From Treponema sp. (GTDB taxonomy: Bacteria > Spirochaetota > Spirochaetia > Treponematales > Breznakiellaceae), in assembly GCA_031255875.1 (NCBI GenBank), contig JAIRRR010000136.1, forward strand, positions 1 through 16,549: DNA of 16,549 nucleotides. The letters are read 5' to 3'. The first letter of the stretch is position 1, and each line of letters starts with the position of its first letter. The notes beneath the pieces were generated by a model. That model saw nothing but the letters and a program-made list of their open reading frames with translations. It made no database searches and was not told the origin of the DNA. Of the stretch, positions 7,393 to 14,606 are shown piece by piece. The translations under genes were made by a program, and so were the position numbers.

Positions 7393-7421
7393 TTGAAGAT
7401 CCGCCGGAAATAGCGCATACT
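7393..7421 (+). promoter_or_regulatory. Probable promoter of the mazEF-like pair
   Basis: TTGAAG (7393-7398), 17 bases, then CATACT (7416-7421), four of six matches in each box. The -10 is followed by six bases and the ATG at 7428, so the transcript may begin on the start codon. No good Shine-Dalgarno sequence precedes that ATG, which fits a leaderless message. Confidence 0.5.
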
Positions 7422-7427
7422 GGCCGT

Positions 7428-7664
7428 ATGGAAACGGTCGTTGTTTTGGATACGGAAAGCTTCCGGGCGGCTGAACGGGAAGCAGTCCAATTGCGGGTGT
7501 CCCTGCCGGTTTTTTGTTCTCTTGCAATCCGGGAATTCGTGCAAAACCACCGCAAAAAAAGCGTCACTGAGCAGCTCAATACGGTATATGCGGAATACAC
7601 GGCGAGAATAGACGATGATATTTTGCAGGCCCAGTATGACAGCCTTGGCGGGGAAGACTGGTAG
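7428..7664 (+). CDS. MazE/ribbon-helix-helix-like antitoxin
   Basis: The 78-aa protein has an N-terminal half (about residues 3-42) with the pattern of a small DNA-binding domain: a beta strand TVVVLDTESF followed by two helices ending at IREFVQNH. Its C-terminal half ends in an acidic, aromatic tail (QAQYDSLGGEDW), as is common where antitoxins wrap their toxin. The family assignment rests mainly on position: its stop codon (7662-7664) directly abuts the MazF-like toxin ATG at 7665. Such antitoxins block the toxin and repress their own promoter. ATG 7428 is the only ATG that keeps the domain whole. G+C is lower than in neighbouring genes, suggesting separate acquisition. Confidence 0.75.
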   Translation: METVVVLDTESFRAAEREAVQLRVSLPVFCSLAIREFVQNHRKKSVTEQLNTVYAEYTARIDDDILQAQYDSLGGEDW

Positions 7665-8006
7665 ATGGTCAGGGGCGAAATCTGGTGGGCGGAATTGCCC
7701 TCCCCCCGTGGTTCGGAACCGGCAAAAAAACGCCCGGTGCTGATTGTACAGGGCGACGATTTCAACCTTAGCAATATCAACACGGTTATTTGCGTGGTGA
7801 TTACGTCCAACCTGACGCTTGCGAACGCGCCGCCCAATATTCTGCTTGAAACAGTACATTCCGGCCTCAAGCGGACATCGGTAATCAATTTTTCGCAAAT
7901 CGTAACGGTGGACAAGTCCTTTTGTACCCGCCTGGTTGCCATGCTGCCAAAACAGTGTATTGCCCGAATCAACGACAGCCTGAAAACCATTCTCGACATT
8001 CCATGA
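7665..8006 (+). CDS. mazF: MazF/PemK-type endoribonuclease toxin
   Basis: The 113-aa product matches the MazF/PemK fold, a sequence-specific, ribosome-independent mRNA interferase. It starts MVRGEIWWAELPSPRGSEP and continues KKRPVLIVQGDDFN, with the likely catalytic Arg at 23 in RPVLIVQ. The second strand CVVITSNL carries the conserved Thr at 47. The C-terminal helix region is QCIARINDSLKTIL. The length is normal and no key residue is missing, so the toxin looks active. GGGGAAG, 12 bases before the ATG inside the antitoxin gene, is a usable ribosome binding site. The ATG directly follows the antitoxin TAG, so translation is likely coupled. The cleavage sequence cannot be predicted here. Confidence 0.92.
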   Translation: MVRGEIWWAELPSPRGSEPAKKRPVLIVQGDDFNLSNINTVICVVITSNLTLANAPPNILLETVHSGLKRTSVINFSQIVTVDKSFCTRLVAMLPKQCIARINDSLKTILDIP

Positions 8007-8013
8007 ACCTATT

Positions 8014-8034
8014 CCCCGCTTTACCCCGGCGGGG
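8014..8034 (+). terminator. Weak hairpin after mazF
   Basis: CCCCGC (8014-8019) pairs with GCGGGG (8029-8034) around a nine-base loop, just after the toxin stop. No T tract follows, so if it terminates it does so poorly. The right arm lies inside direct-repeat copy 2. Confidence 0.3.
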
Positions 8035-8049
8035 CAGGGGGCTCACCGG
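8027..8049. repeat. Direct repeat copy 2 flanking the toxin-antitoxin pair
   Basis: This is the second copy of the 23-base unit at 7331-7353 (21 of 23 identical, same orientation), located 20 bases after the mazF stop. Its first bases also form the right arm of a small hairpin. Confidence 0.6.
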
Positions 8050-8087
8050 AAGTTTCCCGGGCCCCTTCAATACTTGCTTGAAAGATC

Positions 8088-8116
8088 GTGCAAATTCGGG
8101 CAAGATAACTTATACT
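8088..8116 (+). promoter_or_regulatory. Possible promoter of the adhE operon
   Basis: TATACT (8111-8116, five of six to consensus) is preceded at 17 bases by GTGCAA (8088-8093), a weak -35. The start site would be near 8123, giving a leader of about 90 bases before the adhE ATG. A poor -35 is often seen where an activator or a repressor controls the promoter. Confidence 0.4.
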
Positions 8117-8133
8117 TGAAATGCGGATATTTG

Positions 8134-8145
8134 ATTATCGTTAAT
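8134..8145 (+). promoter_or_regulatory. Imperfect palindrome, candidate adhE operator
   Basis: ATTATCGTTAAT pairs with its own reverse complement at 10 of 12 positions. It lies 17 bases after the candidate -10, where a repressor would block RNA polymerase. The AT-rich half-sites loosely recall redox-repressor (Rex) sites but do not match the clostridial TTGTTAA/TTAACAA consensus. Regulator identity is unknown. Confidence 0.3.
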
Positions 8146-8213
8146 AGGGCTTCCCGGAAAGCCGGCAGGATCGAGGGAAAAGCCCGAATTGCTTTGGTTG
8201 ATAAGGAAAGCTT

Positions 8214-10850
8214 ATGGCTACAAAAAATCGTGAGATTGTTAAGGACGCCGAATCGCTGGAACGGGCTTTGAACGAAATCAGAAAGGCCCAGGCGATTTAC
8301 GCGGGTTTCACCCAGGAACAGGTGGACCGCATCTTCTTCGCCGCGGCGGAGGCTGCGAACAGGGCGCGGATCCCCCTGGCAAAGCAGGCGGTGGAAGAGA
8401 CGGGCATGGGGGTCGTGGAAGACAAGGTTATCAAGAACCACTACGCGGCCGAGTACATTTACAACGCCTACAAGGACACGAAAACCTGCGGGGTAATCGA
8501 GACGGACCGGGCGGCCGGGATCAAAAAGGTGGCGGAGCCTGTCGGCCTTATCGCGGCGGTAATCCCCACCACCAACCCGACGTCCACCGCGATATTCAAG
8601 ACCCTCCTCGCGCTTAAGACGCGGAACGGGATCATCATCTCCCCGCACCCCCGGGCGAAAGCCTGCACCGACGCGGCGGCGGGGATTGTGCTTGACGCGG
8701 CTGTCGCGGCGGGCGCGCCGGCGGGGATTATCAACTGGATAGACGAGCCCAGCCTGGAGATGACCAACACGGTGATGAGGGAGGCGGACATAATCCTCGC
8801 CACCGGCGGGCCGGGCATGGTTAAGGCCGCCTATTCCTCCGGGAAGCCGGCCCTGGGCGTGGGATCGGGAAACACGCCGGCGATTATCGATTCCGGCGCG
8901 GACATTAAGCAGGCGGTAAACTCGATCATCCACTCGAAGACCTTTGACAACGGGATGATCTGCGCGTCCGAGCAGTCGGTAATTGTGCTTGACAAGGTCT
9001 ACGAGGCGGTAAAGAAGGAGTTCGAGTACCGCGGCTGCTATTTCCTCAGCCCCCAGGAAACGGAAAAGGTGCGCAAGACCATCATCATCAACGGGGCGCT
9101 CAACGCGAAGATCGTGGGGCAGAAGGCCCACGCGATTGCCGCGCTGGCCGGGGTGGCGGCCCCGGAAAGCGCGAAGATACTTATCGGCGAGGTGGCGAGC
9201 GTGGAGCTGTCCGAGGAATTCGCCCACGAAAAGCTCTCGCCGGTCCTGGCAATGTACCACGCGAAGAATTTCGCCGAGGCGCTGGACAAGGCGGACCGCC
9301 TGGTGAAGGACGGGGGCTACGGCCATACCGCGTCGGTGTACCTCGACATGGCGGCCGGCGGGGAGGAAAAGCTCGCCGCCTTCGCGGAGCGGATGAAGAC
9401 CTGCCGCATCCTGGTGAACACGCCCTCCTCTCACGGGGGCATAGGGGATCTTTACAACTTCAAACTGCTCCCCTCCCTTACTTTGGGGTGCGGCACCTGG
9501 GGCGGGAATTCGGTTTCCGAAAACGTGGGGGTAAAGCACCTTCTCAACATCAAAACCGTCGCGGAACGGAGGGAAAATATGCTGTGGTTCAGGGCCCCTG
9601 AAAAGGTATACATAAAGAAGGGCTGCCTTCCCGTGGCCCTGGGCGAATTGAAGGACGTAATGGGCAAGAAACGGGCGTTTATCGTTACGGACAAATTCCT
9701 CTACGCCAACGGCTACACGAAAACCGTTACCGACAAGCTCGACGAGATGGGGATTGCGCACGAGAGCTTCTTCAATGTCGAGCCCGACCCGACTCTGGCC
9801 TGCGCCCGGGAAGGCGCGGCGCTTATGGCCGCCTTCAAGCCGGACGTGATTATCGCGGTGGGGGGCGGCTCGGCCATGGACGCGGGGAAGATAATGTGGG
9901 TGCTCTACGAACATCCGGACGCGGACTTCCAGGACATGGCCATGCGTTTTGTCGATATACGGAAGCGTATCTACACTTTCCCCAAAATGGGGGAGAAGGC
10001 CTACTTTATCGCGGTGCCTACCTCGGCGGGGACCGGGAGCGAGGTAACGCCCTTCGCGGTTATCACCGACGAGAAGGCGGGAATGAAGTACCCCCTGGCG
10101 GACTACGAGCTGTTGCCGGACATGGCGATTGTGGACGCGGACATGCAGATGGACGCCCCCAGGGGCCTTACCAGCGCGTCCGGCATTGACGCCATGACCC
10201 ACGCGCTCGAAGCCTACGCCTCGATGCTTGCCACGGAATTTACCGACGGCCTCGCGGTAGAGGCGCTCAGGCTGATCTTCGAGTACCTGCCCCGGGCGTA
10301 CAACAACGGGGCGGCGGACCCCCGGGCGCGGGAAAAAATGGCCCACGCCGCGACTATCGCCGGCATGGCCTTTGCCAACGCCTTTCTGGGGGTGTGCCAT
10401 TCAATGGCGCACAAACTCGGGGCGTTCCACCATCTGCCCCACGGCGTGGCTAACGCGCTGATGATAAGCGAGGTGATGCGCTTCAACGCCTCGGAAACGC
10501 CCCCCAAGATGGGGACCTTCCCCCAGTACGAGTACCCGCGCACCCTGGCGCGTTACGCGCGGATTGCCGACTCGCTGGGGCTCAGGGGCAGGACCGACGG
10601 GGAAAAACTCGAGGCGCTGATCGCCGCCGTGGAAAAACTCAAGGAAGAGGTGGGAATCAAAAAAACCATACGGGATTACGGCATAGACGAGCAGGACTTC
10701 CTCGCGCGGCTTGACAGCATGAGCGAGGCGGCCTTCGACGACCAGTGTACCGGCGCCAACCCCCGCTACCCTTTGATAAGCGAGATCAGGCAGATGTTCC
10801 TCAGCGCGTATTACGGGGCGGGCAGCGTCGCCGCCGGAGGAGGCAAATAA
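8214..10850 (+). CDS. adhE: Bifunctional acetaldehyde-CoA/alcohol dehydrogenase
   Basis: The 878-aa fusion enzyme reduces acetyl-CoA to acetaldehyde and then ethanol, using two NADH, and is the main cytoplasmic ethanol route in many fermenters; it often forms spirosome filaments. Residues 1-440 are the aldehyde dehydrogenase half, with PVGLIAAVIPTTNPTSTAIFK, GGPGMVKAAYSSGKPALGVG and catalytic C250 in DNGMICASEQ. After a linker, residues 460-870 are the iron-type alcohol dehydrogenase, with IAVGGGSAMDAGK for NAD, GTGSEVTPFAVITD, and the metal-ligand region HALEAYAS and CHSMAHKLGAFHHLPHG. Length and key residues are normal, so both activities look intact. AAGGAAAG before ATG 8214 supports the start. 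It is the first gene of the operon and overlaps the next ORF by one base (TAATG), so it is co-expressed with the kinase, hydrogenase sensor and phosphatase. Confidence 0.97.
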   Translation: MATKNREIVKDAESLERALNEIRKAQAIYAGFTQEQVDRIFFAAAEAANRARIPLAKQAVEETGMGVVEDKVIKNHYAAEYIYNAYKDTKTCGVIETDRAAGIKKVAEPVGLIAAVIPTTNPTSTAIFKTLLALKTRNGIIISPHPRAKACTDAAAGIVLDAAVAAGAPAGIINWIDEPSLEMTNTVMREADIILATGGPGMVKAAYSSGKPALGVGSGNTPAIIDSGADIKQAVNSIIHSKTFDNGMICASEQSVIVLDKVYEAVKKEFEYRGCYFLSPQETEKVRKTIIINGALNAKIVGQKAHAIAALAGVAAPESAKILIGEVASVELSEEFAHEKLSPVLAMYHAKNFAEALDKADRLVKDGGYGHTASVYLDMAAGGEEKLAAFAERMKTCRILVNTPSSHGGIGDLYNFKLLPSLTLGCGTWGGNSVSENVGVKHLLNIKTVAERRENMLWFRAPEKVYIKKGCLPVALGELKDVMGKKRAFIVTDKFLYANGYTKTVTDKLDEMGIAHESFFNVEPDPTLACAREGAALMAAFKPDVIIAVGGGSAMDAGKIMWVLYEHPDADFQDMAMRFVDIRKRIYTFPKMGEKAYFIAVPTSAGTGSEVTPFAVITDEKAGMKYPLADYELLPDMAIVDADMQMDAPRGLTSASGIDAMTHALEAYASMLATEFTDGLAVEALRLIFEYLPRAYNNGAADPRAREKMAHAATIAGMAFANAFLGVCHSMAHKLGAFHHLPHGVANALMISEVMRFNASETPPKMGTFPQYEYPRTLARYARIADSLGLRGRTDGEKLEALIAAVEKLKEEVGIKKTIRDYGIDEQDFLARLDSMSEAAFDDQCTGANPRYPLISEIRQMFLSAYYGAGSVAAGGGK

Positions 10851-11599
10851 TGGGCGAACGGAAGATTATTGTCGAGCGGGAAAAGAAGAAGATATATCTG
10901 GAGGACGGCAGGGTCTACAAGGTTATGGGAAGCGAATACCCCGCGTCGGATGTTTTTAACGAGGCGCTGAACCTGGCCGCCGTGGGCGAGACGGGCCTGA
11001 AAGTGCCGAGGCTGCACGAGGTTACCAAAATCGAAGGGAACTGGGCCATCGTCTGGGAGTACATCGAGGGCGTTACCCTGGCCGAGCTGATTGAAAAAGA
11101 GCCGGACAGGCTTAACGAGCATCTGGGCCGCTTCGTGGATATCCAGATTGAAATGCACGGCTATTCCGCGTCCCGGCTCGCGCTCCTGCGGGACAAGCTG
11201 CACCGGAAGATCAACACGTCGGGGCTCGACGCCACAACCCGGTACGAGCTTTCCACGCGGCTCGACAGCCTGCCGAGGCACACGAAGCTTTGCCACGGGG
11301 ACTTCAACCCCAGCAATATCATCATCACTTCCGCGGACGAGGCCTACATCATCGACTGGTCCCACGCCGCGGCGGGGAACGCCTCCGCCGACGCGGTGCA
11401 GACCTGGATGCAGTTCGTGCTGGCCAAGCAGTTCGTCATCGCGGAAAAGTACTTCAACCTGTTCTGCGCCAGGACCGACACGGCCAAACAGTACGCCGAC
11501 AAGTGGATACCGATTGTGGCGGCGGCCCAGCTCAGCAAGGCGGCGGAGGACAACCGCAACCTCCTGCACAACTGGGCCAACGTGGTGGAATACGAATAG
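10850..11599 (+). CDS. APH/choline-kinase-fold small-molecule or protein kinase
   Basis: The 249-aa product has a complete small kinase fold of the aminoglycoside phosphotransferase superfamily. In the N-lobe are VYKVM with the likely ATP-anchoring Lys at about 24, FNEALNL carrying the helix-C Glu, and the hinge VWEYIEGVTLAELI. In the C-lobe are the catalytic loop HGDFNPSN (H149, D151, N156) and the metal-binding IIDW (D169). It starts at ATG 10850, overlapping the adhE stop, with GGAGGAGG just upstream. The true substrate is unknown. An antibiotic-resistance role is unlikely given the operon. Its place between adhE and a sensory hydrogenase/phosphatase pair suggests a signalling kinase (inference). 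The stop is 14 bases before the hydrogenase ATG. Confidence 0.85.
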   Translation: MGERKIIVEREKKKIYLEDGRVYKVMGSEYPASDVFNEALNLAAVGETGLKVPRLHEVTKIEGNWAIVWEYIEGVTLAELIEKEPDRLNEHLGRFVDIQIEMHGYSASRLALLRDKLHRKINTSGLDATTRYELSTRLDSLPRHTKLCHGDFNPSNIIITSADEAYIIDWSHAAAGNASADAVQTWMQFVLAKQFVIAEKYFNLFCARTDTAKQYADKWIPIVAAAQLSKAAEDNRNLLHNWANVVEYE

Positions 11600-11613
11600 G
11601 GTCCGGCCGCAGG

Positions 11614-13320
11614 ATGCCCGAGTATCTGAGGCTGAAGGCGACCGACTGCAAAACCTGCTACAAGTGCATCAGGCGCTGCCCGGTTAAGTCCATCAAGTTT
11701 GAAAACAACAAGGCCGAGATCGTAAGCGAGGAATGCATACTCTGCGGGTACTGTTTTGTGGCGTGCCCGCAAAACGCAAAAGAGATGCGGAGCGACCTCG
11801 ATTCCGCGGAAGCGCTGATCGGGAGCGGGAAAGATGTCTGGGCAAGCCTGGCCCCGTCCTTCGTGGCGAATTTCGGGGGGGCCGGCATAGCCGCCATGAC
11901 GGAGGCGCTGAAGAAGCTGGGCTTCGCCGCCGTCGAGGAAACCGCCGTCGGGGCGACAATTGTCAAAAAGCGCTACGATGCCATGGTGAACGAGGGGGAA
12001 CAGCGGGTCATCATAACGACCTGCTGCCCCACGGTGAACCTGCTGGTGCAAAAATACTACCCGGCGGCCCTCCCCTACATGGCCCACGTGGTTTCCCCCA
12101 TGCACGCCCACTGCCTTGACATCAAGCGGCGCAGCCCGGAAGCGAAAACCGTGTTCATCGGCCCCTGCATCTCCAAAAAAGCCGAGGCGGAGTCCGACGC
12201 GGCGGGGGTGGTGGACTGCGTGATCACCTTTCGGGAGCTTTCCCTGTGGCTCAGGAAACGGGATATAACCATCGAGCAGGGGGAGGGGCTTCCCGGGGCT
12301 TCCGGCCCCGCCCGCGCCGGGAACGGGAACACCCTGGCGCGGCTCTTTCCCGTCAACGGGGGCATACTGCGCACCATGGCGAAGGAAAACAGGGAGTACA
12401 GCTACCTTTCGGTAGACGGGATCGAAAACTGCAAGGTCTATATCGAGGACATAATACGGGGCCATCTGGACCGCTGCTTTATCGAAATGTCCGCCTGTTC
12501 GGGAAGCTGTTCCATGGGGCCCGCGATGAGCAAAAACTGGGAGCACCCGGTGCGGAACTATATCGCCATTAACGGCGCCGCAGGGACCGGCGACTTCCCG
12601 GTTTTCGACTACAGCGGGGAGCATCTCCTGCGGAAATTCGAATCCCTTGCGCCGAGAAAGTTCCACTTCGGCAACGAGGCGATAGAAGAAGTGCTGAAAA
12701 AAACCGGGAAAACAAAGGCCGAGCACGAGCTTAACTGCGGGAGCTGCGGGTACGACAGCTGCCGGGACAAGGCGCAGGCGGTACTGGAGGGGAAGGCGAC
12801 TCTGACCATGTGCCTCCCGTACCTCAAGGAAAAGGCGGAAACCTTTTCGGACAACATCATCAAAAACACGCCCAACGCCGTCGTGGTGCTCAACGAGAAC
12901 TACGAGGTGCAGCAGATCAACGCGGCCGCGTGCCGCCTCTTCAATGTAAACCCCTCGAACATCCTGGGGGATCAGGTCGTGCGGATCATGGACCCCCTGC
13001 CGTTTATCGAAGCAAAGGAAAAGCTGTCAGCCAATTATAACAAACACGTTTACCTGGCCGATTACCGCAGGCATGTTGAGCAGACCATCATCTATGACAA
13101 GAGCTACCATATTATTATTTCAATTATGCGGGACATAACCGAAGAGGAGACGCGGAAAGAGGCGAAGGAGAACACCAACCGCAAAACAATCGAAGTGGCG
13201 GACAGGGTAATAGAAAAGCAGATGAGGACCGTGCAGGAAATAGCGTCGCTGCTCGGCGACACCGCCGCGGAAACCAAGATCGCCCTGACCAAGCTGAAGG
13301 AATCGCTTTCCGATGCCTAA
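11614..13320 (+). CDS. hydS: Sensory-type [FeFe] hydrogenase with C-terminal PAS domain
   Basis: The 568-aa product starts with two [4Fe-4S] ferredoxin motifs (C12, C15, C18, C22 and C41, C44, C47, C51). The hydrogenase core (about 60-345) keeps the three H-cluster motifs: TTCCP (C137, C138), GPCISKK (C185) and EMSACSGSC (C295, C299), so the four H-cluster ligands are present. The usual MPC is GPC and the third motif has GSC for GGC, changes seen in sensory rather than catalytic enzymes. A further CxxCx4Cx16C site follows (C375, C378, C383, C400). Then come a PAS domain (about 411-505) and a helical tail (506-568). There is no kinase or cyclase output domain, so signalling must go through partners. 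Known relatives are the HsfB/HfsB-like H2-sensor candidates of treponemes and clostridia. The stop overlaps the phosphatase start by 8 bases. The ribosome binding site is weak. Confidence 0.9.
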   Translation: MPEYLRLKATDCKTCYKCIRRCPVKSIKFENNKAEIVSEECILCGYCFVACPQNAKEMRSDLDSAEALIGSGKDVWASLAPSFVANFGGAGIAAMTEALKKLGFAAVEETAVGATIVKKRYDAMVNEGEQRVIITTCCPTVNLLVQKYYPAALPYMAHVVSPMHAHCLDIKRRSPEAKTVFIGPCISKKAEAESDAAGVVDCVITFRELSLWLRKRDITIEQGEGLPGASGPARAGNGNTLARLFPVNGGILRTMAKENREYSYLSVDGIENCKVYIEDIIRGHLDRCFIEMSACSGSCSMGPAMSKNWEHPVRNYIAINGAAGTGDFPVFDYSGEHLLRKFESLAPRKFHFGNEAIEEVLKKTGKTKAEHELNCGSCGYDSCRDKAQAVLEGKATLTMCLPYLKEKAETFSDNIIKNTPNAVVVLNENYEVQQINAAACRLFNVNPSNILGDQVVRIMDPLPFIEAKEKLSANYNKHVYLADYRRHVEQTIIYDKSYHIIISIMRDITEEETRKEAKENTNRKTIEVADRVIEKQMRTVQEIASLLGDTAAETKIALTKLKESLSDA

Positions 13321-14536
13321 GCTCTGCACCGATCTGGGATACATAAGCCTCAACAAATACGGGGAGCAGCTCTGCGGGGATCACGTGGAGATAGCCCATT
13401 CGTCGCGGAGCGAGTACTCCCGCATCTTCGGGAAAGATACGGGCAGCGACGATTCCACCGTAATAGTGCTGGCGGACGGCCTCGGGAGCGGGGTAAAGGC
13501 CAGCATCCTCTCCACCCTTACCGCCCGGATCATCTCTACCATGATAGCAAGCTCCCTTACGGTAGAAGACTGCGTGTCCACCATCGCGGCCACCCTGCCC
13601 GTGCGGGCCGAAATCGGCATAGCCTACTCAACCTTTACCATAATCAAAATCAAAATAAACCAGGAGGCGGAGATTATCCAGTACGATAATCCCGGGGTGA
13701 TCCTCCTGCGCGAAGGAAAGCTGTTCGACTACCCTGTAATATCCGAAACTATCGGCGATAAAATTATCCGCAAGACAAGGATCGCGCTACGGGAAGGGGA
13801 TATTTTTGTCGCCATGAGCGACGGGGTCATCAACGCCGGCACCGGGCCCGAGCTGAACATGGACTGGCAGCGGGACGATGTCGCGTCTTTTCTGGAGGGT
13901 ATCTACGACCCGCGCTGGACCGCGAAGACCCTGAGCGCCATGCTGATAAACAAGTGCTATTCCCTTTACGGGGGCAGGCCCGCCGACGACACCACGGTCT
14001 GCGCCGTAAAGGTCCGCGCCCGCAGGCAGGTCAATATGCTCGCCGGCCCGCCCCACGATCCGGGCGACCATTCAAAGATGATGAGCCTCTTTCTTTCCAA
14101 AGAGGGAAGGCACATCATTTCGGGCGGCACTACCTCCCGCCTGGCCGCCGAATTCCTCAAGCGGCCGCTTATCACGGACATTCCCCCCTCGGTATCGGAT
14201 CCGGACATCCCCCCGATTTCAAAAATCGAAGGGATAGACCTGGTAACCGAGGGGATAATTACCCTGCGCAAAGTGGCCGAGTACGCGGCGGATTATATCA
14301 AGGACAACGAAAACTACGCGGACTGGAACAGCGGCGACGACGGCGCGTCCCGGATTGCCCGCTTCCTCTTTGAGGAAGCGACGGACATCAACTTCTTCAT
14401 AGGCAGGGCGGTAAACGCGGCCCATGAAAACGAACAGAACGCCCAGATAGCCTTCTCCCTTAAAATGCGCCTGATAGAAGAACTGGCCGCGAACCTTGAA
14501 ACCATAGGCAAGCGGATAAAGCTGAGTTACTTTTAA
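13313..14536 (+). CDS. SpoIIE/PP2C-type serine phosphatase with extra C-terminal domain
   Basis: The 407-aa product is a metal-dependent serine/threonine phosphatase of the SpoIIE/RsbU branch. The N-terminal 235 residues carry the catalytic motifs: ADGLGSG (A54-G60, metal ligand D55), the central GDIFVAMSDGVINAG (D170) and PADDTTVCAV (D225-D226). Residues about 245-407 form a second domain not typical of RsbU-like proteins. It contains ISGGTTSRLAAEFL (GGTT at 271-274) and a long helical C-terminus. I cannot name this domain. ATG 13313 lies inside the hydrogenase gene (ATGCCTAA overlap), so translation is probably coupled, preceded by AAGGA. It may remove phosphate placed by the upstream kinase-like protein or act on an unlinked target such as an anti-sigma antagonist. 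Confidence 0.9.
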   Translation: MPKLCTDLGYISLNKYGEQLCGDHVEIAHSSRSEYSRIFGKDTGSDDSTVIVLADGLGSGVKASILSTLTARIISTMIASSLTVEDCVSTIAATLPVRAEIGIAYSTFTIIKIKINQEAEIIQYDNPGVILLREGKLFDYPVISETIGDKIIRKTRIALREGDIFVAMSDGVINAGTGPELNMDWQRDDVASFLEGIYDPRWTAKTLSAMLINKCYSLYGGRPADDTTVCAVKVRARRQVNMLAGPPHDPGDHSKMMSLFLSKEGRHIISGGTTSRLAAEFLKRPLITDIPPSVSDPDIPPISKIEGIDLVTEGIITLRKVAEYAADYIKDNENYADWNSGDDGASRIARFLFEEATDINFFIGRAVNAAHENEQNAQIAFSLKMRLIEELAANLETIGKRIKLSYF

Positions 14537-14571
14537 CCGAAAAACCGGGACGCACAGGGCGGAAGGCGGCC

Positions 14572-14600
14572 TTGCCACGAACGGAGCTTCGGGGTATAGT
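14572..14600 (+). promoter_or_regulatory. Promoter of aspS, possibly leaderless
   Basis: TTGCCA (14572-14577) and TATAGT (14595-14600), five of six matches each, are separated by exactly 17 bases. Six bases separate the -10 from ATG 14607, so the transcript probably starts on or next to the start codon. The 70-base gap after the phosphatase gene shows no clear terminator. Confidence 0.7.
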
Positions 14601-14606
14601 TGCCTT

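Noticed and set aside
8067..10400. A 777-codon open frame on the - strand opposite adhE
   Set aside because: It is a shadow of adhE caused by high G+C and codon bias. It is rich in Arg, His, Gly and Val with no domain pattern, while the + strand encodes a full-length, motif-complete AdhE.
10850..11599. Aminoglycoside resistance gene
   Set aside because: The fold alone does not show resistance. The gene is locked in a metabolic/signalling operon with overlapping starts, and no mobile element is nearby.
11344..12726. A 460-codon - strand frame opposite the hydrogenase
   Set aside because: Composition is that of an antisense shadow, and the + strand has all expected cysteine motifs.
14537..14606. 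Possible sigma-54 (-24/-12) promoter before aspS, from GG and TTGCC-like bases
   Set aside because: The GG to GC spacing is off by at least one base from the strict requirement, and a good sigma-70-type promoter overlaps it.
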